Shown here in pieces: positions 1-6,113 of a stretch of DNA of 8,618 nucleotides. The stretch comes from JBFHRE01 sp036745195. Its GTDB lineage: Bacteria > Actinomycetota > Acidimicrobiia > Spongiisociales > ZC4RG35. The position numbers were made by a program, and so were the translations under genes. The notes beneath the pieces were generated by a model, which was not told the DNA's origin, made no database searches, and was given only the letters and a program-made list of their open reading frames with translations. Every line of letters begins with the position of its first letter. Positions within the stretch are counted from its first letter, which is position 1. Location: the NCBI GenBank assembly GCA_036745195.1, contig DAIOGO010000110.1, forward strand, positions 1 to 8,618, written 5' to 3'.

Positions 1-5
1 TGTCT

Positions 6-46
6 CTCCCTCCGAAGGGGGGAGTACCCCGAAGGGGGGAGGGGGG
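6..46. repeat. G/C-rich hairpin and duplicated CCGAAGGGGGGAG element
   Basis: The 13-base unit CCGAAGGGGGGAG occurs twice, at 12-24 and 29-41, and is followed by a further G-run at 41-46. The first copy sits in a stem-loop: 6-13 (CTCCCTCC) pairs with 17-24 (GGGGGGAG) around a GAA triloop, with one G-T wobble. A smaller stem, 27-30 with 34-37, again encloses GAA. The left arm at 6-13 could instead pair with the second copy at 34-41, and 8-13 pairs perfectly with 38-43, so the folds are mutually exclusive. No T-tract follows, so a classical intrinsic terminator is not supported. It may be the transcript end of a gene to the left of the window or a dispersed intergenic element; the sequence alone does not decide. 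Confidence 0.6.
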
Positions 47-73
47 CACGGTCCGACGGTGGTCTGCCGCGTG

Positions 74-129
74 GACGCATGACGCATGGCGCAAGACGCA
101 GGACGCATGACGCATGACGCAGGACGCAA
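74..129. repeat. 8 x 7-bp tandem array, consensus GACGCAN
   Basis: Eight back-to-back heptamers run without a phase break: GACGCAT at 74, GACGCAT at 81, GGCGCAA at 88, GACGCAG at 95, GACGCAT at 102, GACGCAT at 109, GACGCAG at 116 and GACGCAA at 123; a partial GAC begins a ninth. Only the seventh base varies (T, T, A, G, T, T, G, A), apart from one A-to-G change in the third unit. The array ends 78 bp before the first gene of the operon. Seven is not a multiple of three, and nothing suggests that the array is translated. It could be a slippage-prone satellite, a multi-site protein-binding region or a dispersed repeat; its function is unknown. Confidence 0.9.
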
Positions 130-207
130 GACCGGCTCGCGACCGAGTTTCGTCCTGCCATACTCGGGCGCCATGTCTGGAGACGTGCTCGGGCCGAGAT
201 CGACCTC

Positions 208-1083
208 ATGAAGACCAGGGCGCGAACCGTGGTCAGGGCGCTGGGAGTGTTGCTGACCGCTGCGCTGTTGTGGGAGGGGTACAAGGCGATGGGGCAGGCC
301 ACCGGCGGGGTGTGGCCGTTCACCGAGGTGGCACTGCCGGTGCGGACGAACGAACGCTCGATGCCGCACACCTGGGACATCGTGATGGCGCTTTTCCGCC
401 CCGCTCGTCGCGGGGGCGAACTTCTGCTGCTGGTTCTTGTCAAGGCAGCCTTGTTCACCTGGCGTTCGGCAGTCATCGGATTCGTGTCGGGGGCCGTGAT
501 CGGGTTTGGCCTCGGTGTGCTGTTTGCCCGCTCCCGCCTGGCGGAGCGGGGCCTGATGCCTTACGTGGCGGCTTCGCAGACGATTCCGGTGCTCGCCATC
601 GCTCCGGTGCTGGTGGTCTGGGGTGGCAAGCTGGGACTACCCACCTGGGTGGCGGTGACCGTCATCTCCGCCTATCTGGCCTTCTTCCCGGTGGCCATCA
701 ACACCCTGCGCGGGTTGCGCTCGCCGGAGGTGACGGCAACCGAGCTCATGCGATCCTATGCCGCCTCCCCCAAACAGGAGCTGTGGAAACTGCAGGTCCC
801 GGCCTCGCTGCCGTACCTGTTCCCCGCCCTCAAGATCGCCGCCACCGCCTCGGTGATCGGGGCCCTGGTCGGTGAGCTCCCGGCGGGGATGGCCGACGGG
901 CTGGGGCGGGCGATCCTCGGCTTCGCCAGTTCGTTCTCTGCCGCTCCCGAGAAACTGTTCGCCTCGGTGCTGATCGCCGCCATGCTTGGAATCGGGTTCG
1001 TCGGCCTGGTGGCGCTGGCCGAGCGGCTCACCCTGCCCTCCCTCTCGCCCGGCAGGGCCGAGCCGGAGGTGGTGCCGGCATGA
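208..1083 (+). CDS. ABC transporter permease 1 (SsuC/TauC-like, pyrimidine-type importer)
   Basis: Inner-membrane permease of a binding-protein-dependent importer, 291 aa. After a basic N-terminus (MKTRARTVVR) there is a first hydrophobic helix at about residues 9-25. Further hydrophobic segments lie near 72-107, 118-140, 143-165, 205-225 and 250-271. The cytoplasmic EAA-type loop that docks on the ATPase is at about 179-209, containing ELMRSYAAS and PASLPYLFPALK. It resembles the SsuC/TauC group used for sulfonates, taurine and pyrimidine-like compounds. Residues 30-70 form a longer polar stretch after helix 1 than permease 2 has, and the LPSP-type motif usual there is not evident. ATG 208 is chosen because it supplies the basic n-region; its ribosome site is weak (GAG at 196-198), and GTG 229 is a possible alternative. 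The stop overlaps the ATPase start (ATGA). Substrate is inferred from the downstream enzymes only. Confidence 0.88.
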   Translation: MKTRARTVVRALGVLLTAALLWEGYKAMGQATGGVWPFTEVALPVRTNERSMPHTWDIVMALFRPARRGGELLLLVLVKAALFTWRSAVIGFVSGAVIGFGLGVLFARSRLAERGLMPYVAASQTIPVLAIAPVLVVWGGKLGLPTWVAVTVISAYLAFFPVAINTLRGLRSPEVTATELMRSYAASPKQELWKLQVPASLPYLFPALKIAATASVIGALVGELPAGMADGLGRAILGFASSFSAAPEKLFASVLIAAMLGIGFVGLVALAERLTLPSLSPGRAEPEVVPA

Positions 1084-1883
1084 GCGGGACCGCGGCGGCA
1101 GTGGCGATGTCGGGGGTGGGTGTCACCTTTGGGGCAGGACGACCGAATGCGGTGACTGCTCTCGAAGGCATCGACCTGACGATTCAACCCGGCGAGTTCG
1201 TGTCGCTGATCGGACCCTCAGGATGTGGCAAGTCGACGCTGTTGCGGGTGGTGGCCGATCTGCTCAGCCCCAGCTCCGGCGAGGTTCGGTTGGGAGATCG
1301 ATCGGCTTCGGAGGCCCGGGCCAATCGGGACTACGGAATGGTGTTCCAGTCGGCGACCCTGCTCGACTGGCGCAAGATCCTCGCCAACGTCGAATTGCCG
1401 CTCGAGATCATGGGATTCGATCCGGACGAGCGCAGAGCCAGGGCCCGGGAGATGCTCGAACTGGTGCGGCTGTCCGAGTTCGAGGACCATTATCCGTGGC
1501 AGCTCTCCGGCGGGATGCAGCAACGGGTGGCGATCGCCCGGGCGTTGTCGTTCAAACCTTCGATCCTGCTGATGGACGAGCCGTTCGGGGCGCTCGACGA
1601 GATGACCAGAGAGCACATGCAGATGGAGTTGCTCAACATCTGGCAGACGACCGGGACCACCGTCATCTTCGTCACCCACTCGATCCCGGAGGCCGTCTTC
1701 CTGTCGACCAGGGTGGTGGTGATGTCGCCCCGCCCGGGCAGGATCACCGACCTGATCGACATCGGTCTGGGTCTGCCCCGCCGGTTCGAGACCCGGGAGA
1801 ACCAGCAGTTCTTCGAGCTGATCACCTCGGTGCGCGAGGCGCTGCGCAGGGTGGATCCGGCGGTGTCGGAGCCATGGGGGTGA
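1080..1883 (+). CDS. ABC transporter ATP-binding protein (SsuB/TauB-like)
   Basis: Cytoplasmic ATPase of the importer, 267 aa, the usual length for the nitrate/sulfonate/taurine/pyrimidine subfamily. All core motifs are visible: Walker A GPSGCGKST at residues 45-53, Q-loop glutamine at Q90 (GMVFQ), ABC signature LSGGMQQR at 142-149, Walker B ILLMDE at 162-167 with catalytic E167, D-loop around ALDE at 171-174, and H-loop H200 (FVTHS). The C-terminus (about 215-267) carries the short PRPGRI-type tail of this subfamily and no regulatory domain. It starts at ATG 1080, overlapping the permease 1 stop by 4 bp, and lies between the two permease genes, which suggests one ATPase dimer serving a permease heterodimer. 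Intact and presumably active. Confidence 0.94.
   Translation: MSGTAAAVAMSGVGVTFGAGRPNAVTALEGIDLTIQPGEFVSLIGPSGCGKSTLLRVVADLLSPSSGEVRLGDRSASEARANRDYGMVFQSATLLDWRKILANVELPLEIMGFDPDERRARAREMLELVRLSEFEDHYPWQLSGGMQQRVAIARALSFKPSILLMDEPFGALDEMTREHMQMELLNIWQTTGTTVIFVTHSIPEAVFLSTRVVVMSPRPGRITDLIDIGLGLPRRFETRENQQFFELITSVREALRRVDPAVSEPWG
1868..1871 (+). promoter_or_regulatory. Ribosome binding site deciding the permease 2 start
   Basis: GGAG lies 8 nt before GTG 1880 but only 2 nt before ATG 1874, which favours GTG 1880 and a coupled GTGA stop/start with the ATPase gene. Confidence 0.5.
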
Positions 1884-2659
1884 AGCTCATCCGGCGCCGT
1901 GTCCAGACCTATCTGCCCGCCATCATCCTGTTCGTCTCGGCGCTGGTCGGTTGGGAATTGGCGGTGCGGACCTTCGACATCAAGGGGTTCATCCTTCCTT
2001 CTCCGAGCGCGGTGGCAAATGCCTTCTCCGAGCAGTGGCCGGAGCTGCTGACCGCCGGCCGCGGCACTTTCCTGTCCGCGCTGGCCGGGCTGGGGTTGGG
2101 TGCCTTCATGGCGATCCTGGTCGCCATGTCCGCCTCCCGCTGGGAATCGGTGCGAGAAGGGGTGATGCCGCTGGCGATCGCCGCCAACTCGACTCCGATC
2201 GTCGTACTCGCCCCGGTCGCCAACTCCTGGTTCGGGCTGCTCTCGCCCTGGTCGTCGATCGTGGTGGTGGCGGTGCTGGTGTTCTTCCCAATCATGATCA
2301 ACCTGGTGCGCGGGCTGCTCTCTACCCATCCCAACCAGTTGGAGTTGATGGACTCCTATGCCTCCTCCGGCTCCAAGACCTTGTGGTCGGTGCGGATGCC
2401 GGGGGCGCTCCCGCACCTCTTCAGCGCCTTCAAGGTGGCGGCCCCGCTCAGCCTGATCGGGGCGATCGTCAAGGAGTATTTCGGCGGCTCGCAGGAACGG
2501 CTTGGCCAGTACATCACCTTGAAGGCCGGCCTGTTCCAGTTCGAGGAGGCGTGGGCGGCGATCGTGCTCGCCTCCGCCTTCGGGATCGCCCTCTACCTGT
2601 CGATCTCGTGGATCGAACGCAAGGTCATCCCCTGGCACGCTTCGATGCGCTCGGCGTGA
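1880..2659 (+). CDS. ABC transporter permease 2 (SsuC/TauC-like)
   Basis: Second inner-membrane permease, 259 aa from GTG 1880. A basic start (MKLIRRRVQTY) precedes helix 1 at about 12-30, then the family motif FILPSPSAV at 38-45. Other hydrophobic stretches are near 63-84, 97-118, 125-147, 185-198 and 224-243. The EAA-type ATPase-docking loop is at about 154-185, containing ELMDSYASSGSKTLW and PGALPHLFSAFK; it keeps the central glycine that permease 1 lacks. GTG 1880 overlaps the ATPase stop as GTGA and has GGAG (1868-1871) at 8-nt spacing. ATG 1874, two codons upstream, would leave only 2 nt to that site, so it is the less likely start. It is clearly different in sequence from permease 1, so a heterodimeric channel is inferred. 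Confidence 0.9.
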   Translation: MKLIRRRVQTYLPAIILFVSALVGWELAVRTFDIKGFILPSPSAVANAFSEQWPELLTAGRGTFLSALAGLGLGAFMAILVAMSASRWESVREGVMPLAIAANSTPIVVLAPVANSWFGLLSPWSSIVVVAVLVFFPIMINLVRGLLSTHPNQLELMDSYASSGSKTLWSVRMPGALPHLFSAFKVAAPLSLIGAIVKEYFGGSQERLGQYITLKAGLFQFEEAWAAIVLASAFGIALYLSISWIERKVIPWHASMRSA

Positions 2660-2735
2660 GCGGCGGGTGAGCGACGCGTCATCGGCGGTTTCGGTAGTGT
2701 CGACAATGTCTGCGACTGCCTTTAGGAGAGAGACG

Positions 2736-2741
2736 AAAGGA
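2736..2741 (+). promoter_or_regulatory. Ribosome binding site of the substrate-binding protein
   Basis: AAAGGA is 7 nt before ATG 2749, and a second purine-rich stretch, AGGAGAGAGA, lies at 2724-2733. ATG 2741, which overlaps the site, opens only a three-codon frame ending at TGA 2750 and is not used. This strong site after an 89-bp spacer suits a binding protein made in excess of its membrane partners. Confidence 0.6.
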
Positions 2742-2748
2742 TGGCGGC

Positions 2749-3717
2749 ATGACACGATCAAGAGCATCACGGCGCTGGCTGGTGGGGATGACNNNNNNNN
2801 NNNNNNNNNNNNNNNNNNNNNNNNNNNNNNNNNNNNNNNNNNNNNNNNNNNNNNNNNNNNNNNNNNNNNNNNNNNNNNNNNNNNNNNNNNNNGCCTGGGT
2901 TCCCAAGGCCCTCGTCTCCAACACCGAGGACGCCGGTCTCGTCAACGTGGGCCAGGTGTTCCAGCGGTCCGGCACCCTCATGGTGAGCTGGGCGGATACC
3001 GGGATCACCAAGCCGGAGGACTGGGCCGGAAAGAAAGTCGGGAACTGGGGCTTTGGCAACGAGTTCGAGCTCACGGCCGCCATCGAGAAACTGGGCGTGC
3101 CCGACGTCGAACTGGTGGCCCAGGACTTCACCATGGAGGCGCTGCTCAACCGGGAGATCGACGCCGCCGAGGCGATGATCTACAACGAGTACGCCCAGGT
3201 GCTGGAGGCTGTGAATCCCGACACCGGTGAGCTCTACCAACCGGAGGATCTCGCCGTCATCGACTTCAACGATGTCGGCACCGCCATGCTCCAGGACTCG
3301 ATCTGGACCACCACCGCCTATGCCGAGGCCAACCCCGACGTGGTCGAGGCCTTCCTGCGGGCGTCGTTCAAGGGCTGGATCTACTGCCGGGACAACGCCG
3401 ACGCCTGCGTCGACATCGTCCTGGCCGCCGGTTCGACCCTGGGTCGGAGCCACCAGACCTGGCAGATGAACGAGATCAACGGCCTCATCTGGCCTTCGCC
3501 GGCCGGGATCGGGGTGATGGACAAGGCACTCTGGGACCAGACCGTCGAGGTGGCCACCTCCCAGATTCCCGAATTGAAGGGCGTCACCATCCCCGAGGGG
3601 TCGTACACGAGCGAATACGCCGAGGCGGCGGTGGCCGCCCTCGAGGACGAAGGTCTCGACACCGTCGGATCGAGTTGGACCAGGGCAGTCGTCGAACTGA
3701 CCGAAGGCGGCGAATAG
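2749..3717 (+). CDS. ABC substrate-binding protein, NMT1/THI5-like (interrupted by assembly gap)
   Basis: Extracytoplasmic binding protein that delivers substrate to the two permeases. Only the first 14 residues (MTRSRASRRWLVGM, the basic n-region of a signal peptide) and about 275 C-terminal residues are readable; bases 2793-2892 are N. After the gap the sequence shows features I associate with NMT1/THI5-like pyrimidine-precursor binders: AWVPKALVSN, QVFQRSGTLMVSWAD, a KVGNWGFGNEFEL stretch, ALLNREIDAAEAMIYNEYAQ and the C-terminal helical lobe. The 100-N filler happens to keep the frame (144 bp from start to 2893), giving a nominal 322 aa, but the real gap length is unknown. The hydrophobic core of the signal and any lipobox cysteine are hidden, so lipoprotein anchoring is likely but unseen. 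It ends at TAG 3715-3717. Ligand could be uracil, thymine, a dihydropyrimidine, hydantoin or an N-carbamoyl amino acid; it is not readable from sequence. Confidence 0.85.
   Translation: MTRSRASRRWLVGMXXXXXXXXXXXXXXXXXXXXXXXXXXXXXXXXXXAWVPKALVSNTEDAGLVNVGQVFQRSGTLMVSWADTGITKPEDWAGKKVGNWGFGNEFELTAAIEKLGVPDVELVAQDFTMEALLNREIDAAEAMIYNEYAQVLEAVNPDTGELYQPEDLAVIDFNDVGTAMLQDSIWTTTAYAEANPDVVEAFLRASFKGWIYCRDNADACVDIVLAAGSTLGRSHQTWQMNEINGLIWPSPAGIGVMDKALWDQTVEVATSQIPELKGVTIPEGSYTSEYAEAAVAALEDEGLDTVGSSWTRAVVELTEGGE
2793..2892. other. Assembly gap (exactly 100 N)
   Basis: One hundred consecutive N interrupt the binding-protein gene. A round 100 is the customary filler for a gap of unknown size, so neither the true length nor the missing residues can be inferred from this window. 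The flanks read in the same frame, and both fit one binding-protein gene. Confidence 0.99.
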
Positions 3718-3733
3718 ACAAGTACAGGTGGAC

Positions 3734-3760
3734 GAGTGGGGGGCCCGGCGCCCCCCACTC
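3734..3760 (+). terminator. Strong hairpin between transport and catabolic genes (attenuator-like)
   Basis: Bases 3734-3744 (GAGTGGGGGGC) pair perfectly with 3750-3760 (GCCCCCCACTC): an 11-bp stem with a 5-nt loop, beginning 16 bp after the binding-protein stop. A second, weaker 6-bp stem can form from 3760-3765 and 3780-3785, just before the next ribosome site. No T-run follows, so this is not a textbook intrinsic terminator. In ABC operons such a stem after the binding-protein gene often protects its mRNA from 3' decay or partly stops transcription, lowering expression of what follows. Which of these applies is inference. Confidence 0.55.
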
Positions 3761-3787
3761 TCGGCTTCGCAGCGGAGCTGCCGAGCG

Positions 3788-3794
3788 AAAGGAG
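3788..3794 (+). promoter_or_regulatory. Ribosome binding site deciding the amidohydrolase start
   Basis: AAAGGAG lies 4 nt before ATG 3799. The reading frame is open further upstream, with an ATG at 3736 inside the hairpin, but that start would add a 21-residue low-complexity tail and has no ribosome site, so ATG 3799 is chosen. Confidence 0.7.
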
Positions 3795-3798
3795 AGCG

Positions 3799-4641
3799 AT
3801 GTCGAACATCGTGCGATCCGCGGTGGTTCAGACCGCCTGGACCGGTGACATCCAGTCGATGGTCGAAAAGAACGTGAAGTACGCCGAGGAGGCCGCCAAC
3901 CAGGGCACCCGGGTGATGTGCTTCCAGGAGATCTTCAACACCCCCTACTTCTGCCAGGTGCAGGACGACGAGCATTTCGACACTGCGGAGAAGATGCCCG
4001 ACGGTCCCACCATGCAGCGGATGATCAAGCTCGCCAAGGACACCGGCATGGTTCTCGTTGTCCCCATGTTCGAACGCGAGGACGACGGGTTCTTCTACAA
4101 CACGGCGGGCGTGATTGATGCGGACGGCACCTATCTGGGCAAATACCGCAAGACCCACATCCCCCACACCAAGGGTTTCTGGGAGAAGTACTACTTCCGT
4201 CCCGGCAACATGGGCTATCCGATCTTCGACACCAAGGTGGGGCGGATCGGTGTCTACATCTGTTACGACCGCCACTTCCCCGAGGGGTGGCGGGCGCTCG
4301 GCCTGCGCGGGGCCAAACTCGTATTCAACCCGTCGGCCACCAGTCGGGGCCTTTCGATGTACCTGTGGAAGCTGGAGCAGCCGGCGGCGGCGGTGGCCAA
4401 CGAGTATTTCATCGGCGCCATCAACCGGGTGGGGAGTGAGCCATACGGGGACAACGACTTCTACGGCTCGAGCTACTTCGTCGATCCCCGCGGCCAGTTC
4501 GTGGGTGAGCCGGCCTCCGACACCGACGAGGAGTTGGTGGTGCGCGACCTCGACATGGACATGATCGACACGGTGCGCAAGACGTGGGCCTTCTACCGGG
4601 ACCGCCGGCCCGACGCCTACGGCGATCTGGTCGCCCCCTGA
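3799..4641 (+). CDS. Nitrilase-superfamily N-carbamoyl amidohydrolase, probable beta-ureidopropionase
   Basis: Cytoplasmic carbon-nitrogen hydrolase, 280 aa, covering the single CN_hydrolase domain from end to end. The catalytic triad is visible: E44 (CFQEIF), K118 (KYRKTHIP) and nucleophile C155 (YICYDRHFPE), with the auxiliary glutamate probably E129 (GFWEKYYF). The CYDRHFPE surroundings and the pathway neighbours favour hydrolysis of N-carbamoyl-beta-alanine or N-carbamoyl-beta-aminoisobutyrate to the beta-amino acid, CO2 and NH3. This fold is that of animal and plant beta-ureidopropionases, not the M20 metallopeptidase-like PydC type of many bacteria and yeast; at 280 aa it lacks the N-terminal extension of the animal enzyme. 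N-carbamoylputrescine amidase (AguB) and N-carbamoyl-D-amino acid hydrolase are close relatives and remain possible, but AguB is disfavoured by the dihydropyrimidinase 40 bp downstream. The family call is firm; the exact substrate is inferred. Confidence 0.88.
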   Translation: MSNIVRSAVVQTAWTGDIQSMVEKNVKYAEEAANQGTRVMCFQEIFNTPYFCQVQDDEHFDTAEKMPDGPTMQRMIKLAKDTGMVLVVPMFEREDDGFFYNTAGVIDADGTYLGKYRKTHIPHTKGFWEKYYFRPGNMGYPIFDTKVGRIGVYICYDRHFPEGWRALGLRGAKLVFNPSATSRGLSMYLWKLEQPAAAVANEYFIGAINRVGSEPYGDNDFYGSSYFVDPRGQFVGEPASDTDEELVVRDLDMDMIDTVRKTWAFYRDRRPDAYGDLVAP

Positions 4642-4670
4642 GGGCTGAAGCGGGTTAGGACATCGAACAC

Positions 4671-4676
4671 AGGAGG
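4671..4676 (+). promoter_or_regulatory. Ribosome binding site deciding the dihydropyrimidinase start
   Basis: AGGAGG, a perfect anti-16S match, lies 5 nt before GTG 4682 but only 2 nt before the adjacent GTG 4679. The second GTG is therefore the better start; the two differ by a single residue. Confidence 0.7.
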
Positions 4677-4681
4677 ATGTG

Positions 4682-6103
4682 GTGAGAACACTCATCAAGA
4701 ACGGAACGGTGGTCACTCACGCCGGTCGGAGTGCGGCCGACGTGCTCATCGACGGCGAGGTGGTGGTGGCCCTGGCCGCTCCTGGGACCCACCACTGGGA
4801 GGAGGGGGCAGACCGGGTGATCGACGCCGCCGGTCGTTACCTCTTCCCCGGCGGGGTGGACGTCCACACCCACATGGAACTCCCGTTTGGGGGGACCTAT
4901 GCCTCCGACGACTTCGAGACCGGGACCCGGGCGGCCGCCTGGGGTGGGACCACCACCATCATCGACTTTGCCGTCCAGAGCATCGGTGAGCCGATGATGG
5001 ACGGGTTCGAGACCTGGATGCAGAAGGCCGAGGGCCGCTGTGCCATCGACTACGGCATGCACATGATCGTCTCCGACGTCAACGAGCAGAGCCTCAAGGA
5101 GATGGACATGCTCATGGGGGAGGGGGTGACCAGCTTCAAGCTGTTCATGGCCTATCCCGGAGTGTTGTACTCGACCGACGGCCAGATCTTCATGGCGATG
5201 CAGAAGGCGGCCGAGAACGGCAGCACGATCATGATGCATGCCGAGAACGGGATCGTCATCGACGTCCTCAGGGAGCAGGCGATCAAGCGGGGGGAGACAG
5301 ATCCGATCTATCACTCCATCACCCGTCCGCCGATCACCGAGGCGGAGGCCACCCACCGCGCCATCTCCTACGCCGAACTGGCCGGTTGCCCGCTCTACGT
5401 GGTGCACATGTCCGCCAAGCAGGCGGTGGCCGAGGTGGCGGCGGCTCGGGATCGGGGTCTCAACGTCTTCGGAGAGACCTGTCCCCAGTATCTGTTCCTG
5501 GGGTGGAACAACCTGTCCGAGCCCGACTTCGAGGGTGCCAAATACGTCTGTTCCACCCCGGTGCGCAACTGGGACGAAGGTCATCAGAAGTCGCTGTGGA
5601 AGTACCTGGCCACCAACGACCTGCAAGTGGTCTCCACCGACCACTGCCCGTTCTGTATGAACGACCATCCCACCCTCGGCACCCAGAAGCGGCTGGGGGA
5701 GGGGGACTTCACCAAGATCCCCAACGGGCTCCCCGGGGTCGAGGAGCGGATGCGGATGATCTATCACGGAGCGGTGGGCGAGGGCAACCTGAGCCTGGAG
5801 CGGTTCGTGGAGGTGTGCTCGGCCACCCCCGCCAGGATGTTCGGCCTCTACCCGAAAAAGGGCACGATCGCGGTGGGCTCCGACGCTGACATCGTCGTCT
5901 TCGACCCGAACCAGACCACCACCGTTTCGGTGGAGACCAACCACATGCGGGTCGACTATTCGGCCTACGAGGGCAAGCAGGTGGCCGGCAAGATCGAGAT
6001 GGTGTTGAGCCGTGGTCGGGTGTTGATCGAGAACGGGCAATACCATGGCAAGCCCGGGGACGGCGTCTATCTGTCCCGCGGCACCAACCAATACCTGATT
6101 TGA
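4682..6103 (+). CDS. hydA: Dihydropyrimidinase / hydantoinase
   Basis: Cytoplasmic cyclic-amide hydrolase of the amidohydrolase superfamily, 473 aa, normal for the family. It opens 5,6-dihydrouracil or dihydrothymine to the N-carbamoyl-beta-amino acid. The binuclear zinc site is complete: H62 and H64 (DVHTHME), carboxylatable K153 (SFKLFMAYPG), H186 (MMHAENG), H242 (VVHMSA) and D320 (STDHCPF). Substrate-contact positions are also present: Y158, the CSTPVR segment at 290-295 and N348 (IPNGLPG). The N- and C-terminal strands form the usual beta-sandwich (LIKNGTVV; GSDADIVVFDP at 399-409). It follows the amidohydrolase by 40 bp and precedes mmsA by 10 bp, so co-transcription is likely. A hydantoin-hydrolysing role is possible because the two activities overlap, but the neighbouring beta-ureidopropionase and MmsA favour pyrimidine breakdown. 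Confidence 0.95.
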   Translation: MRTLIKNGTVVTHAGRSAADVLIDGEVVVALAAPGTHHWEEGADRVIDAAGRYLFPGGVDVHTHMELPFGGTYASDDFETGTRAAAWGGTTTIIDFAVQSIGEPMMDGFETWMQKAEGRCAIDYGMHMIVSDVNEQSLKEMDMLMGEGVTSFKLFMAYPGVLYSTDGQIFMAMQKAAENGSTIMMHAENGIVIDVLREQAIKRGETDPIYHSITRPPITEAEATHRAISYAELAGCPLYVVHMSAKQAVAEVAAARDRGLNVFGETCPQYLFLGWNNLSEPDFEGAKYVCSTPVRNWDEGHQKSLWKYLATNDLQVVSTDHCPFCMNDHPTLGTQKRLGEGDFTKIPNGLPGVEERMRMIYHGAVGEGNLSLERFVEVCSATPARMFGLYPKKGTIAVGSDADIVVFDPNQTTTVSVETNHMRVDYSAYEGKQVAGKIEMVLSRGRVLIENGQYHGKPGDGVYLSRGTNQYLI

Positions 6104-6113
6104 GGAAGGCGAC

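Noticed and set aside
17..46. G-quadruplex in the leader
   Set aside because: Only three long G-runs are present (17-22, 34-39, 41-46), so a three-tetrad quadruplex would need a run to be split without a loop. The competing C-runs make hairpins more plausible.
74..129. CRISPR-like array
   Set aside because: Units are 7 bp and contiguous with no spacers, so this is a tandem repeat and not CRISPR.
159..164. CATACT as a -10 promoter box for the operon
   Set aside because: There is no matching -35 at a normal distance, and one near-match in a GC-rich region is weak evidence; no promoter is called.
114..875. A 253-codon + strand open frame beginning inside the heptamer array
   Set aside because: It runs mostly inside permease 1 in another frame, its translation is low-complexity Arg/Gly/Ala-rich with no membrane or domain pattern, and it is explained by high GC.
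2698..2705. 8-bp palindrome TGTCGACA in the spacer before the binding protein
   Set aside because: Short palindromes like this are expected by chance, and no second copy or wider symmetry was seen.
2667..3230. GTG-started frame upstream of the binding protein (begins MSDASSAVSVVST)
   Set aside because: It continues through the gap in a different frame from the well-supported binding protein and has no domain pattern after the gap.
2749..3717. ThiY, the hydroxymethylpyrimidine-binding protein of thiamine salvage
   Set aside because: Same superfamily, but the operon has no thiamine genes and no thiamine riboswitch was recognised upstream. The enzyme neighbours point to pyrimidine catabolism.
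2767..4716. 649-codon antisense open frame spanning the N gap
   Set aside because: It crosses the gap, the hairpin and two well-supported + strand genes; its composition is that of a shadow frame.
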